Source: JALYQB01 sp035640155 (GTDB taxonomy: Bacteria; Actinomycetota; Actinomycetes; Mycobacteriales; Pseudonocardiaceae). Taken from it: a stretch of DNA of 8,387 nt. Positions 1 to 6,378 of this stretch are shown here, piece after piece. The first letter of the stretch is position 1, and each line of letters starts with the position of its first letter. Under the pieces are notes generated by a model. It saw nothing but the letters and a program-made list of their open reading frames with translations, was not told the DNA's origin and did not search any database. Position numbers and translations under genes: made by a program. The stretch spans positions 1-8,387 of the forward strand of contig DASQWR010000048.1 of assembly GCA_035640155.1 (NCBI GenBank), written 5' to 3'.

Positions 1-188
1 GACGCGCCCGGGAGGCGGCCGACGCCGTCGAGGATCTGGTGCGGCGGCTCGCGGCGGCTGAGCAGGCACGGGATGCCGCCGACCAGGACGCGGGGTTCGC
101 CCGGCGAACCGTCGAGGACGCCAACCAGCAGGTGGCGGGCGCGGAGCGTCGGATCCGGGACCTGGAGCGCCGGATCGGACACGGGTGA
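1..188 (+). CDS. C-terminus of a coiled-coil protein (5' end outside window)
   Basis: The frame starting at base 3 is open from the window edge to a TGA at 186-188 and encodes about 61 residues. The peptide is almost entirely charged residues and alanine (it ends RDLERRIGHG), with heptad-like spacing of leucine, valine and alanine. This is typical of a long alpha-helical coiled coil. No catalytic motif or membrane segment is visible in this piece. It ends 42 bases before ku on the same strand, so the two could be cotranscribed, but nothing in the sequence ties their functions. I do not recognise the family. Frame choice rests on the uninterrupted reading frame and high third-position GC. Confidence 0.6.
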   Translation, partial: RAREAADAVEDLVRRLAAAEQARDAADQDAGFARRTVEDANQQVAGAERRIRDLERRIGHG

Positions 189-216
189 TGCGGCGGGGGC
201 GACCCGGCGCACCGGC

Positions 217-223
217 GAGGAGG
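217..223 (+). promoter_or_regulatory. Shine-Dalgarno site of ku
   Basis: GAGGAGG lies 7 bases upstream of the ATG at 231. It decides between that start and the out-of-frame ATG at 226, which would be only 2 bases from the site. Confidence 0.75.
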
Positions 224-230
224 CAATGTC

Positions 231-1199
231 ATGGCACGCGCGATCTGGACCGGCGCGATCAACTTCGGGCTGGTGACGGTGCCGGTCGGGCTGTACAGCG
301 CCACCGAGGACCACTCGGTGCACTTCCATCAGCTCGAGCGTGGAACGTCGGACCGCATCCGGTACCGGCGGGTGAACGAGCGAACCGGACGCGAGGTGGA
401 GTACGCCGACATCGTCAAGGCGCGCGACATCGGTGGCGGCGAGTACGTGGTCGTCGAGCAGCAGGAGCTTGCCGATGTCGCCCCGGGCCGGTCGCGAAGC
501 ATCGACATCACGACGTTCGTCGACCTCGACGAGATCGATCCCATCTTCTTCCAGAAGACGTACTGGCTCGCGCCCACCGAGGAGCAGTACGGCCGCGCCT
601 ACGGCCTGCTGCGCCAGGCGCTCGCAAGGACGAACCGGGCCGGCATCGCCACGTTCGTCATGCGCGGCAAGGAGTACCTCACGGCGGTCCGCGCCGACGA
701 GAAGCTGCTCGCCCTCGAGACGCTCTACTTCGCCGACGAGATCCGTGACCCGGGCACCCAGTTCGCGTCGCTGCCCGACAGCGGACCCAGCCGCGGCAAG
801 GAGCTCGACATGGCGGCCATGCTGATCGAGTCGATGGCCGGGCCGTGGCGGCCCGAGGAGTACCGCGACACCTACACCGAGCGGGTCGAGCAGCTGATCG
901 CGGACAAGCAGGCGGGCCGGGAGACCGTGGTGGCGGAGGAGCCGCCCGGGGCGACCGAGGTCAACGACCTGCTCGACGCGCTGCAGCGCAGCGTGGAGTC
1001 GGCCCGCGCGGGCCGCAAGCCGTCCCGGGAATCCACAGGGAAAGACACCGGTGCGGATCTGTCGACGCTGCGCAGGACGGAGCTTCAGGCGATGGCCAGG
1101 GCGCTCGACGTGCCGGGACGGTCGACGATGAGCCGGGCGGAGCTGGAGGAGGCGGTGGCGCAGGCGAGGGGTTCGTCGGGATCACCCCGCGCGTCGTGA
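231..1199 (+). CDS. ku: Ku protein, non-homologous end-joining DNA-end binder
   Basis: This 322-residue protein opens with the signature start of bacterial Ku (MARAIWTGAINFGLVTVPV) and keeps the Ku beta-barrel features, such as VHFHQLE near residue 30, YWLAP near 111 and the helical stretch after it. Known bacterial Ku forms a homodimeric ring on broken double-strand ends and recruits the ligase LigD. Residues about 250-275 are basic and look disordered. Residues about 277-312 form a small helical SAP/Rho_N-like module (LSTLRRTELQAMARALDV), common in actinobacterial Ku tails and thought to aid DNA binding. The ATG at 231 has a GAGGAGG Shine-Dalgarno at 217-223, spaced 7 bases; an ATG at 226 is out of frame. 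No ligD lies in the window. The 3' end faces the convergent acr3 gene with a 40-base gap. Confidence 0.96.
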   Translation: MARAIWTGAINFGLVTVPVGLYSATEDHSVHFHQLERGTSDRIRYRRVNERTGREVEYADIVKARDIGGGEYVVVEQQELADVAPGRSRSIDITTFVDLDEIDPIFFQKTYWLAPTEEQYGRAYGLLRQALARTNRAGIATFVMRGKEYLTAVRADEKLLALETLYFADEIRDPGTQFASLPDSGPSRGKELDMAAMLIESMAGPWRPEEYRDTYTERVEQLIADKQAGRETVVAEEPPGATEVNDLLDALQRSVESARAGRKPSRESTGKDTGADLSTLRRTELQAMARALDVPGRSTMSRAELEEAVAQARGSSGSPRAS

Positions 1200-1239
1200 T
1201 CGCGCCCGGCGAAGTCACGCAGCAGCGGTGGCTGCTTTC

Positions 1240-2298
1240 TCAACGTGTCATCAGAACGGAACCAGCCGCGGGTGGCGAGGGAGACGTAGACCAGCCCAAC
1301 GAGGACGGGGACCTCGATGAGGGGACCGACAACACCGGCGAGGGCTTCGCCGCTGGTGATGCCGAAGGTGGCGATGGCAACGGCGATGGCGAGCTCGAAG
1401 TTGTTGCCCGCCGCGGTGAACGCCAGCGTGGTGACCGTTGGTAGGTCAGGCCGAGGCCCTTGCCGAGGGCGAACGACCCCCACATGATCGCGAAGTAGGC
1501 CAGCAGCGGCAGCGCGATGCGGGCGACATCCAGCGGCTGGGAGGCGATCCGGTCCCCCTGCAGCGCGAAGAGGACCACGATGGTGAACAGCAAGCCGTAG
1601 AGCGCGAACGGGCCGACGCGGGGCAGGAACCGCTGCTCGTACCAGTCCCGGCCCTTGGCGCGCTCGCCGAGATGGCGGGTGAGGTAGCCGGCGAGCAGCG
1701 GGATGCCGAGGAACACCAGCACCGAGCGGACGATGTCGAGCGCGGAGACGTCAAGCCCCGTGCTGTCCGGGCCCAGCCAACCGGGCAGGAGCTCGAGGTA
1801 GAACCAGCCGAGCCCGGCGAAGGCGATCACCTGGAACACCGAGTTGAGTGCGACGAGGACGACGGCGGCCTCGCGGTCGCCGCAGGCGAGGTCGTTCCAG
1901 ATCATGACCATGGCGATGCAGCGGGCGAGCCCGACGATGATCAGACCGGTGCGGTACTCGGGTAGGTCGGGCAGCAGCAGCCACGCCAGGGTGAACATCA
2001 GCGCTGGACCGACGAGCCAGTTCAGTAGCAGCGAGGACACCAGCAGCCGCCGGTTCCCGGTGACGGTGTCGAGCCGGTCGTAGCGGACCTTGGCCAGCAC
2101 CGGATACATCATCACCAGCAGGCCCGCCGCTATGGGCAGCGAGATGCCGTCGATCTGCACCGCGTCCAGCGCACGCCCGAGCCCGGGCAGGGACCGCCCG
2201 GTGACCAGGCCGACCGCCATCGCGAGCCCGATCCACACCGGCAGGAACCGGTCGAGCGCCGGCAACCGCGCGAGGCCGGCCTGCTGCTGCGACGTCAT
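1240..2298 (-). pseudogene. acr3: ACR3-type arsenite efflux permease, frameshifted
   Basis: Members of the ACR3 family (bile/arsenite/riboflavin transporter superfamily) export As(III) across the cytoplasmic membrane. Residues 1-288 from the ATG at 2298 match the family: repeated hydrophobic helices, the helix-4 motif GLARCIAMVMIWND with the conserved cysteine at 127, and FALGKGLGLTYQR before the ninth helix. After arginine 288 (codon at 1437-1435) the frame leaves the family and runs 64 serine/proline/arginine-rich residues to a stop at 1240. The expected continuation, TLAFTAAGNNFELAIAVA through VPVLVGLVYVSL, is present in the neighbouring frame. One missing base, most simply a C in the plus-strand CC at 1435-1436, restores it. 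The lost part carries the conserved glutamate of FELAIA that is needed for transport. The start overlaps the arsR stop (ATGA); a longer upstream reading from 2382 would sit inside arsR. If the base is really missing, the pump is dead. Confidence 0.88.
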
Positions 2299-2651
2299 CG
2301 GCTCACCGTCGCGGGCACCTCGCGGACCAGGGCGGTGGACAGCCGGGCCAGCAGCTCGGGTTGGACCCGGTAGTAGATCCACTTACCGCGGCGCTCCCCC
2401 TCGATGAGCCCCGCCTCGCGCAGCACCTTGAGATGGTGCGAGATCGTCGGCCCGGTCAGCTCGAACGCACCGGTCAGCTCGCAGACGCAGGTCTCGCCAC
2501 CAGCGTGGGAGGCAATCAGGGAGAGCAGCCGCAACCGCACGGGGTCTGCGACCGCCTTGAACACCCGTGCCAGATCGGCTGCCTCCCCTGCGGACAGGGG
2601 CTCGCCGGTCTGCGGGGAGCAGCACAGCAGCGGCAGCACTTGCTTCGGCAT
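2295..2651 (-). CDS. arsR: ArsR-family arsenite-responsive repressor
   Basis: This 118-residue winged-helix protein has the ArsR/SmtB core: AVADPVRLRLLSLI near 33-46, the recognition helix region TGPTISHHLKVLREAGL (about 66-82) and the wing GERRGKWIYYRV (85-96). Cysteines lie at 10 and 11 in the N-terminal arm and at 55 and 57 in ETCVCELT. The Cys-Cys pair plus Cys55 resembles the As(III) site known from the Corynebacterium glutamicum ArsR, while CVC resembles the classical E. coli-type loop. It should repress the arsR-acr3 transcript and probably arsI, releasing DNA when As(III) binds. Its stop TGA overlaps the acr3 ATG, implying translational coupling. The ATG at 2651 lacks a clear Shine-Dalgarno and stands 7 bases from the first arsI codon, which leaves no ordinary promoter space. 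Confidence 0.93.
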   Translation of the reverse strand: MPKQVLPLLCCSPQTGEPLSAGEAADLARVFKAVADPVRLRLLSLIASHAGGETCVCELTGAFELTGPTISHHLKVLREAGLIEGERRGKWIYYRVQPELLARLSTALVREVPATVSR

Positions 2652-2658
2652 AGCTCTA
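2652..2658. promoter_or_regulatory. 7-base arsR/arsI divergent gap
   Basis: Only AGCTCTA separates the arsR ATG (minus strand, first base 2651) from the first arsI codon (2659). Any arsR promoter or ArsR operator must lie inside the arsI coding sequence, and the reverse for arsI. I found no convincing -35/-10 pair or dyad here; TACTGT at 2657-2662 resembles a -10 but overlaps the presumed start codon. This may be a deletion junction. Confidence 0.4.
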
Positions 2659-3093
2659 CTGTCACGAATCCAGCTGGCGCTGCGAGTCTCCGACCTCGAC
2701 GGATCGGTCGCGTTCTACGCGGCGCTGTTCGGCGTCGAGCCGGCGAAGCGGCGCCCCGGCTACGCCAACTTCGCCATCACCGAGCCCCCGCTGAAGCTCG
2801 TGCTGCTCGAAGGAGAGGCCGACCAGCCCACGGTGATGGACCATCTCGGCGTCGAGGTCGACACCACCGAGCAGGTCACCGCCGCGACCGACCGCTTCAA
2901 GGATGCGAACTTGGCGACATTCGAGGAGAACGACACCACCTGCTGCTACGCAGTGCAGGACAAGGTATGGGTCCAGGGCCCAGGACGGGAGCCCTGGGAG
3001 GTCTATGTCGTCAAGGCCGACGCCGACACCCTCGGCGCGAGCGCCAGCCGGGCGCCGAAGGCCGACCGGACCGCGCGCTGCTGCCCCCGCTGA
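2659..3093 (+). CDS. arsI: ArsI C-As lyase (VOC/CadI-like dioxygenase), non-canonical start
   Basis: The product, 144 residues if read from CTG at 2659, is a small vicinal-oxygen-chelate protein of the ArsI/CadI group. ArsI is an Fe(II) dioxygenase that cleaves the carbon-arsenic bond of trivalent methyl- and aromatic arsenicals. Visible marks are the start SRIQLALRVSDLDGSVAFY, the NDTTCCYAVQDKVWV loop with the substrate-binding Cys95-Cys96 pair, and likely metal ligands Gln5, His62 (MDHLGVEVD) and Glu114 (PWEVYVV). A further Cys-Cys pair at 141-142 forms the cysteine tail common in actinobacterial ArsI. Homology begins exactly at the codon where family members have Met, but here it is CTG. 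No in-frame ATG, GTG or TTG lies nearby: the next ATG is codon 60, and the upstream ATG at 2404 lies inside arsR. No Shine-Dalgarno is visible. Function is well supported, expression is not. Confidence 0.85.
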   Translation: MSRIQLALRVSDLDGSVAFYAALFGVEPAKRRPGYANFAITEPPLKLVLLEGEADQPTVMDHLGVEVDTTEQVTAATDRFKDANLATFEENDTTCCYAVQDKVWVQGPGREPWEVYVVKADADTLGASASRAPKADRTARCCPR

Positions 3094-3214
3094 CGGGCGC
3101 GGTGGTTCGCGGTCCACTCATGTGGGCTGCGCGTCCGGCCTGCCGTCCTCGACAACCCGAGGTGAGCGTGGTGACCTTCGCCGGTCCAGTCTCCACGTGG
3201 CGCTGCCTTTCCGC

Positions 3215-4696
3215 CTACAGGGCACCGCGGGAGAACGGACCGCGGATCGCGAAGCTCACGCCCGGAGTCTGGATGTTGACGAACAGCACGTCTCCATCGG
3301 GGCTGTAGCAGGCGCCGGTGAACTCCTTGTCCCGGTTCTCGCTGATGTTGTTGAGGGCGAAGTCGAAGATCTGCCCACGGTCGTCGAGGCCGCGGACAAA
3401 CTGCTCGTCGCTGCCGTCCTCACAGAGCACCAGCCCGCCGCGGGGGCTGACGGTGAGGTTGTCCGGCGCATCGAGGACGTCGGCGGACGGCGACTCGAAG
3501 AGCAGGATGAGCTGGCCGCCAGACCGGCCGCGCGGGCGGAACTCCCACACCTGACCGAGCTCCGCGTCACCACCGCTGGTGGCGTTGAAGAAGATGCTTC
3601 CGCCGTCGTACCAGCAACCCTCTAACCTGCCGAAGGCGGCGCAGCCCTGCTCGAACCCCTGCAAGAACACCGCGCTGCGGCCGGACGCGTTGTCGCCGTT
3701 GTTGTCGATCATCGGATCCGGTTCGAGAATGCTTACCCACTCGACCGGGAACGGACTGCCGACCCGATCGGACACTCCGGTGTAGGTCAAGAACTGCGGC
3801 GTCCCCTTGATCGCCAGCATCTCCAGCGTGCCCCCCGCCGCGAGGTCCCCCGGGTTCTCCGGCCGGAAGCGGTAGAAGCCGGAGCGGTTGCCGCTGTCCT
3901 CGGTCAGGTACACGAAGCCGGAGTTGGGGTCCACCGCGGTCGCCTCGTGGGCGAAGCGCCCCATCGCCTTCAGTGGCACCGGGTTCTCGACCACGCCACC
4001 GAAGGCGGGGACCTCGAAGACGTAGCCGTGGTTGCGCTCGAAGCCACCCCCGTTGTCCTCGCCTTCGGCGTCGATGATCTGCGGGAACGTGCCGTTGACG
4101 GTCTCCTCGCAGGTCAGCCAGGATCGTTGGGGCGTCGGACCGCCCGCGCAGTTCACCGAGGTGCCGTTGATGCTGATGAAACTGTTGACCAGCGACATCC
4201 TGGCGGTGTCGAAGGTCAGGGTAGTGGTCCCGCCCCCCGCGGTGCGGTCGTAGGCGGAGGCCGGGTTGCCGATCAGCGGCTCCTCGCCCCCGCCTTCGAA
4301 GGGAACGGTGCGGTAGCCGCGTTCGTGGTTGCGCACCAGCCGGATCCGGGTGGCCGAGCCGGCGAAGCCGACCGTAGCCATGCCGTCGTGGCGGTCCGGG
4401 GTCGGGAAACCGTCCGAGCCGGTGGTCGATAGGCCGAGCATCTCGGCGTAGGCGGCGGCATGGCCGAACGACGCGTAGCTGAAGCCCTCTGGCAGATGGA
4501 GCAGCGGAAGGCCAGTGGTCATGTCCCGCACCGGGCCCAGGGTCCCGTAGCCGCCGTTGTTCGGTGCGTGTGCCCGTCGCCCCGGAGCAGCCGAGACACC
4601 ACGAGCCATCAGTGCCTGCGTGCCGCCGCTGAGCAGCACTGCGCCAGCCATAGTGCCGCCTCGCCTGAGCAACGTCCTGCGATCGAATCCCGTCAT
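3215..4696 (-). CDS. PhoX/DUF839-family phosphatase with Tat signal
   Basis: This 493-residue protein starts with a Tat-type leader: FDRRTLLRR at 4-12, a hydrophobic stretch to about 33, and a likely signal peptidase site near VSAA at 34-37. The mature part matches the PhoX/DUF839 beta-propeller family, with LVRNHERGY at about 120-128, FAHEATAVDP, VYLTEDSGNRSGFYRF, EGCWYDGGSIFF, ADVLDAPDNLTVSP and the C-terminal ACYSPDGDVLFVNIQTPG. Characterised PhoX enzymes are Ca/Fe-dependent exported alkaline phosphatases that scavenge phosphate from organic esters; substrate here is unproven. The ATG at 4696 is chosen over in-frame ATGs at 4720 and 4777 because GGGAGGG precedes it by 8 bases and the Tat motif then sits at the expected distance. 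It converges with arsI across about 120 bases and lies 160 bases downstream of an SDR gene. Confidence 0.9.
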   Translation of the reverse strand: MTGFDRRTLLRRGGTMAGAVLLSGGTQALMARGVSAAPGRRAHAPNNGGYGTLGPVRDMTTGLPLLHLPEGFSYASFGHAAAYAEMLGLSTTGSDGFPTPDRHDGMATVGFAGSATRIRLVRNHERGYRTVPFEGGGEEPLIGNPASAYDRTAGGGTTTLTFDTARMSLVNSFISINGTSVNCAGGPTPQRSWLTCEETVNGTFPQIIDAEGEDNGGGFERNHGYVFEVPAFGGVVENPVPLKAMGRFAHEATAVDPNSGFVYLTEDSGNRSGFYRFRPENPGDLAAGGTLEMLAIKGTPQFLTYTGVSDRVGSPFPVEWVSILEPDPMIDNNGDNASGRSAVFLQGFEQGCAAFGRLEGCWYDGGSIFFNATSGGDAELGQVWEFRPRGRSGGQLILLFESPSADVLDAPDNLTVSPRGGLVLCEDGSDEQFVRGLDDRGQIFDFALNNISENRDKEFTGACYSPDGDVLFVNIQTPGVSFAIRGPFSRGAL

Positions 4697-4729
4697 GCCA
4701 GATGCCCTCCCGCGCCGCATAACCCACTT

Positions 4730-4740
4730 GTGTGTCACAC
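4730..4740. promoter_or_regulatory. 11-bp palindrome upstream of the phoX-like gene
   Basis: GTGTGTCACAC is a perfect inverted repeat of GTGTG around one central base, 34 bases upstream of the phosphatase start. The position suits an operator or promoter element of that gene, but I cannot match it to a known regulator, and an 11-bp palindrome can arise by chance. Confidence 0.25.
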
Positions 4741-4856
4741 GGAAGGTAAGAGCCACCGATGACGCCCAGGCGGCCAATGAATGGCCGGCAGACGAACCGG
4801 AACCAACGAACGGGAGGCGGACTCCGATGGGATGGGGTTGGCTGCCTCGCCTGCTC

Positions 4857-5648
4857 CTACTTCCCCGACCCCGGCTCCGCCATCTGCCGGTGCGCGGCGG
4901 CCTTGAGCTTGTCGGGCAGCACCTTGTTGGCCGCCTCCTGCGCCTTCGTCGTCGCCGAGCCCCCGACGATCCTCTCCTTGCCGGCCATCAGCGCGTCGAA
5001 GCCCTGCTTGGCGACCTGGGCCGGGTCATCCTTCGACCCCTGGCCGACCTTGGTGTCGTCCATATCGGCGCGGTGAAAGAAGTTGGTCTCGGTCGGGCCG
5101 GGCATCAGCGAGGTGATCGTGACGTGGGTGTCCTTCAGCTCGTTCTGCAGCGCCTCCGCGAAGGACTGCAGAAACGACTTCGAGGCGTTGTAGATCGCCT
5201 GGAAGGAGCCCGGCATGGTCGAGGCGATGGAGGAGGTGATGAGCACCCTGCCCTCGTCGCGGGCCACCATGTCCCGGAGCAGGCGCTTGGCCAGGTGTAC
5301 GGTCGAGGTGATGTTGAGGTCGATGATCCTGAGCTCGTCGGCGAGGTCGGTGTCGACGAACGCACCGCCCTGCCCGACCCCGGCGTTGAGCGCCGCGGCG
5401 CTGACCGGCCGGGCAGTCGAGACGATCGCCACGTAGAGCTCCTCGACCCCCTCGTAGGTGCTGAGGTCGACCTGGACGGACTGGACATCGGCGCCGGCTA
5501 CCCGCAGCTGCTCGGCGGCGGTGGCCAGGCCCGCGTCCTCGGCATTGACCAGGAGGTCGAAGCCGTTCTCGGCGAACTGCTTGGCGAGCTCGAACCCGAT
5601 GCCGCTGGAGGCACCGGTCACGACGGCCAGTGGCTTGGTGTCGGTCAT
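4857..5648 (-). CDS. Short-chain dehydrogenase/reductase (SDR, classical type)
   Basis: This 263-residue protein is a classical SDR. It has the nucleotide-binding TGASSGIG at 11-18, the NAG motif at 88-90, and the catalytic tetrad Asn112, Ser140, Tyr153 and Lys157 (YNASK). The PGPTETNFF segment after the active site is the usual proline-glycine turn. Such enzymes reduce or oxidise carbonyl/alcohol substrates with NAD(P)H in the cytoplasm; the substrate cannot be read from sequence. Asn35 and Glu37 after the second beta strand do not clearly indicate the cofactor. The C-terminus continues 60 residues past the core in a lysine/alanine-rich tail (NKVLPDKLKAAAHRQMAEP) seen in some actinobacterial SDRs. 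The start codon at 5648 gives full family length but lacks a strong Shine-Dalgarno. It lies upstream of the phosphatase on the same strand, with room for a separate promoter between them. Confidence 0.92.
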   Translation of the reverse strand: MTDTKPLAVVTGASSGIGFELAKQFAENGFDLLVNAEDAGLATAAEQLRVAGADVQSVQVDLSTYEGVEELYVAIVSTARPVSAAALNAGVGQGGAFVDTDLADELRIIDLNITSTVHLAKRLLRDMVARDEGRVLITSSIASTMPGSFQAIYNASKSFLQSFAEALQNELKDTHVTITSLMPGPTETNFFHRADMDDTKVGQGSKDDPAQVAKQGFDALMAGKERIVGGSATTKAQEAANKVLPDKLKAAAHRQMAEPGSGK

Positions 5649-5730
5649 ACCCGACGAGTACCCACCGGGCCCGCGACCTACCCCTCGCGGTCAGGTCAGC
5701 GCTTCCACCTGCCGCGACGGGAAGGGAAGC

Positions 5731-5749
5731 GCGCCGCGCCGCGCCGCGC
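5731..5749. repeat. GCGCC tandem pentamer
   Basis: Three exact copies of GCGCC followed by GCGC form a short tandem repeat in the gap between the SDR start and the acetyltransferase remnant. No function is apparent; such runs are prone to slippage. Confidence 0.55.
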
Positions 5750-5790
5750 TCAATGGGGAGGATTGTCCCGAGTCTCGTAGAAGCTCACCC

Positions 5791-5975
5791 GAGCACGGCG
5801 TCGAGCGGGTCGTCGCGGAGACGATGGTCGTGCACACCGCCTCCCGCGGGTGATGGAGAAGGCAGGCCTGAGGTTGGTGCGCACCTTCCACCAGCCCTGG
5901 CCGTACCGCATCGAGGGCAACGAGCTCGGGGACGTCGAGTACGCCCTCCGCGAGGCCGACTGGCAGCCGTGGTGA
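5791..5975 (+). pseudogene. C-terminal remnant of a GNAT N-acetyltransferase
   Basis: Two adjoining frames together encode the end of a GNAT acetyltransferase. The first (from 5791) reads HGVERVVAETMVVHTASRG and hits TGA at 5851. The second (from ATG 5853) reads MEKAGLRLVRTFHQPWPYRI, then EGNELGDVEYALREADW, to the TGA at 5973. In related acetyltransferases of the RimJ type these parts join as an unbroken motif, with the tail of the acetyl-CoA site followed by VMEKAGL. Adding one G to the GGG at 5848-5850 would join them here. The N-terminal two thirds, including the main acetyl-CoA loop, are absent: bases 5690-5790 encode nothing resembling GNAT in any frame. The gene is therefore both truncated and frameshifted, and no active product is expected. 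Confidence 0.75.
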
Positions 5976-5980
5976 TGCTC

Positions 5981-6000
5981 GGTGCCCGATAGGCGGCACC
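5981..6000 (+). terminator. Possible hairpin after the GNAT remnant
   Basis: GGTGCC and GGCACC form a 6-bp stem with an 8-base loop, starting 5 bases after the remnant's stop codon. No T-tract follows, so it is at best a weak or fossil terminator. Confidence 0.25.
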
Positions 6001-6029
6001 AGTCCTCGAGGCGCCGTAGTGAAATGGAG

Positions 6030-6057
6030 GCGGGCGACGGCCAGCCGGGTCGCCCGC
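6030..6057 (+). other. Strong GC hairpin upstream of DUF6158 gene
   Basis: GCGGGCGAC (6030-6038) pairs perfectly with GTCGCCCGC (6049-6057), a 9-bp stem with a 10-base loop. It ends 48 bases before the GTG start at 6106. It could terminate upstream transcription or, if transcribed with the gene, fold in its leader. No T-tract is present. Confidence 0.4.
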
Positions 6058-6105
6058 GGCGCACGGGCGTGGGACCGTCATCGCAGCCGATCGAAGGAGG
6101 ACTAC

Positions 6106-6333
6106 GTGTCCGGTGTATCCCCAGACGATCTTGCTGAGCCCGACCTGCTGCGGGAGCTCGAGCACCTTCACACCACGCGGCACGACACGTTCCTGCACGG
6201 CGCTCCCGACGCGCTGCGGGAGCACACCGCGCGCACCGAGCAGCTCGAGGCGGAGTACCTGCGTCGGCACCCCGAGCGCGAGGTCGACCCGGCGAGGACC
6301 CGGGCGGGCAGCCGCGACGACAGCGCTCCCTGA
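6106..6333 (+). CDS. DUF6158 small protein
   Basis: This 75-residue acidic, helical protein matches the DUF6158 pattern: DLLRELEHLHTTRHDTFLHG at about 14-33, then a helix with REHTARTEQLEAEYLRRHPE near 38-57, then a polar tail VDPARTRAGSRDD. The HLHTTRHDTFLHG segment is the most conserved part. The family is found in actinobacteria and its function is unknown to me. There is no signal peptide or membrane segment, so it should be cytoplasmic. I chose GTG at 6106 because AAGGAGG at 6094-6100 sits 5 bases before it. An in-frame ATG at 6019 would add 29 arginine-rich residues unlike the family and would place the hairpin at 6030-6057 inside the gene. It is one of the few intact genes among remnants here. 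Confidence 0.85.
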   Translation: MSGVSPDDLAEPDLLRELEHLHTTRHDTFLHGAPDALREHTARTEQLEAEYLRRHPEREVDPARTRAGSRDDSAP

Positions 6334-6340
6334 TGGTGGA

Positions 6341-6361
6341 CCCGCCAGAGTACTGTGCGGG
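6341..6361 (+). terminator. Possible terminator hairpin after DUF6158 gene
   Basis: CCCGC and GCGGG form a 5-bp GC stem with an 11-base loop, 7 bases after the stop codon. There is no T-tract. Position is the main support. Confidence 0.25.
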
Positions 6362-6378
6362 CGCCGCTGCGCGAGCGC

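Noticed and set aside
1438..1965. Long plus-strand frame opposite acr3 (175 residues, rich in Glu, Asp, Gln and Arg)
   Set aside because: It is a shadow of the acr3 codon bias on the other strand, with no recognisable domain.
2299..2382. ATG at 2382 as the acr3 start
   Set aside because: It lies well inside arsR and yields a proline/arginine-rich lead unlike the family. The ATG at 2298 overlaps the arsR stop as ATGA and begins at the family's usual point.
2404..2658. ATG at 2404 as the arsI start, giving a 229-residue protein
   Set aside because: The extra 85 residues are the antisense of arsR, have no family resemblance and no suitable ribosome site; homology to ArsI begins at 2659.
3094..3214. 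Terminator or operator between the convergent arsI and phosphatase genes
   Set aside because: Only short weak inverted repeats such as GTGG/CCAC were found, with no T-tract; not enough to call.
4557..5780. 407-residue plus-strand frame across the phosphatase start and SDR gene
   Set aside because: It is antisense to the SDR gene, which has all catalytic motifs; the plus-strand peptide has none and is Arg/Gly/Val/Asp-biased, as expected for a shadow frame.
6019..6105. ATG at 6019 as the DUF6158 start
   Set aside because: The 29 extra residues are arginine/alanine-rich and unlike the family, while GTG at 6106 has AAGGAGG at ideal spacing.
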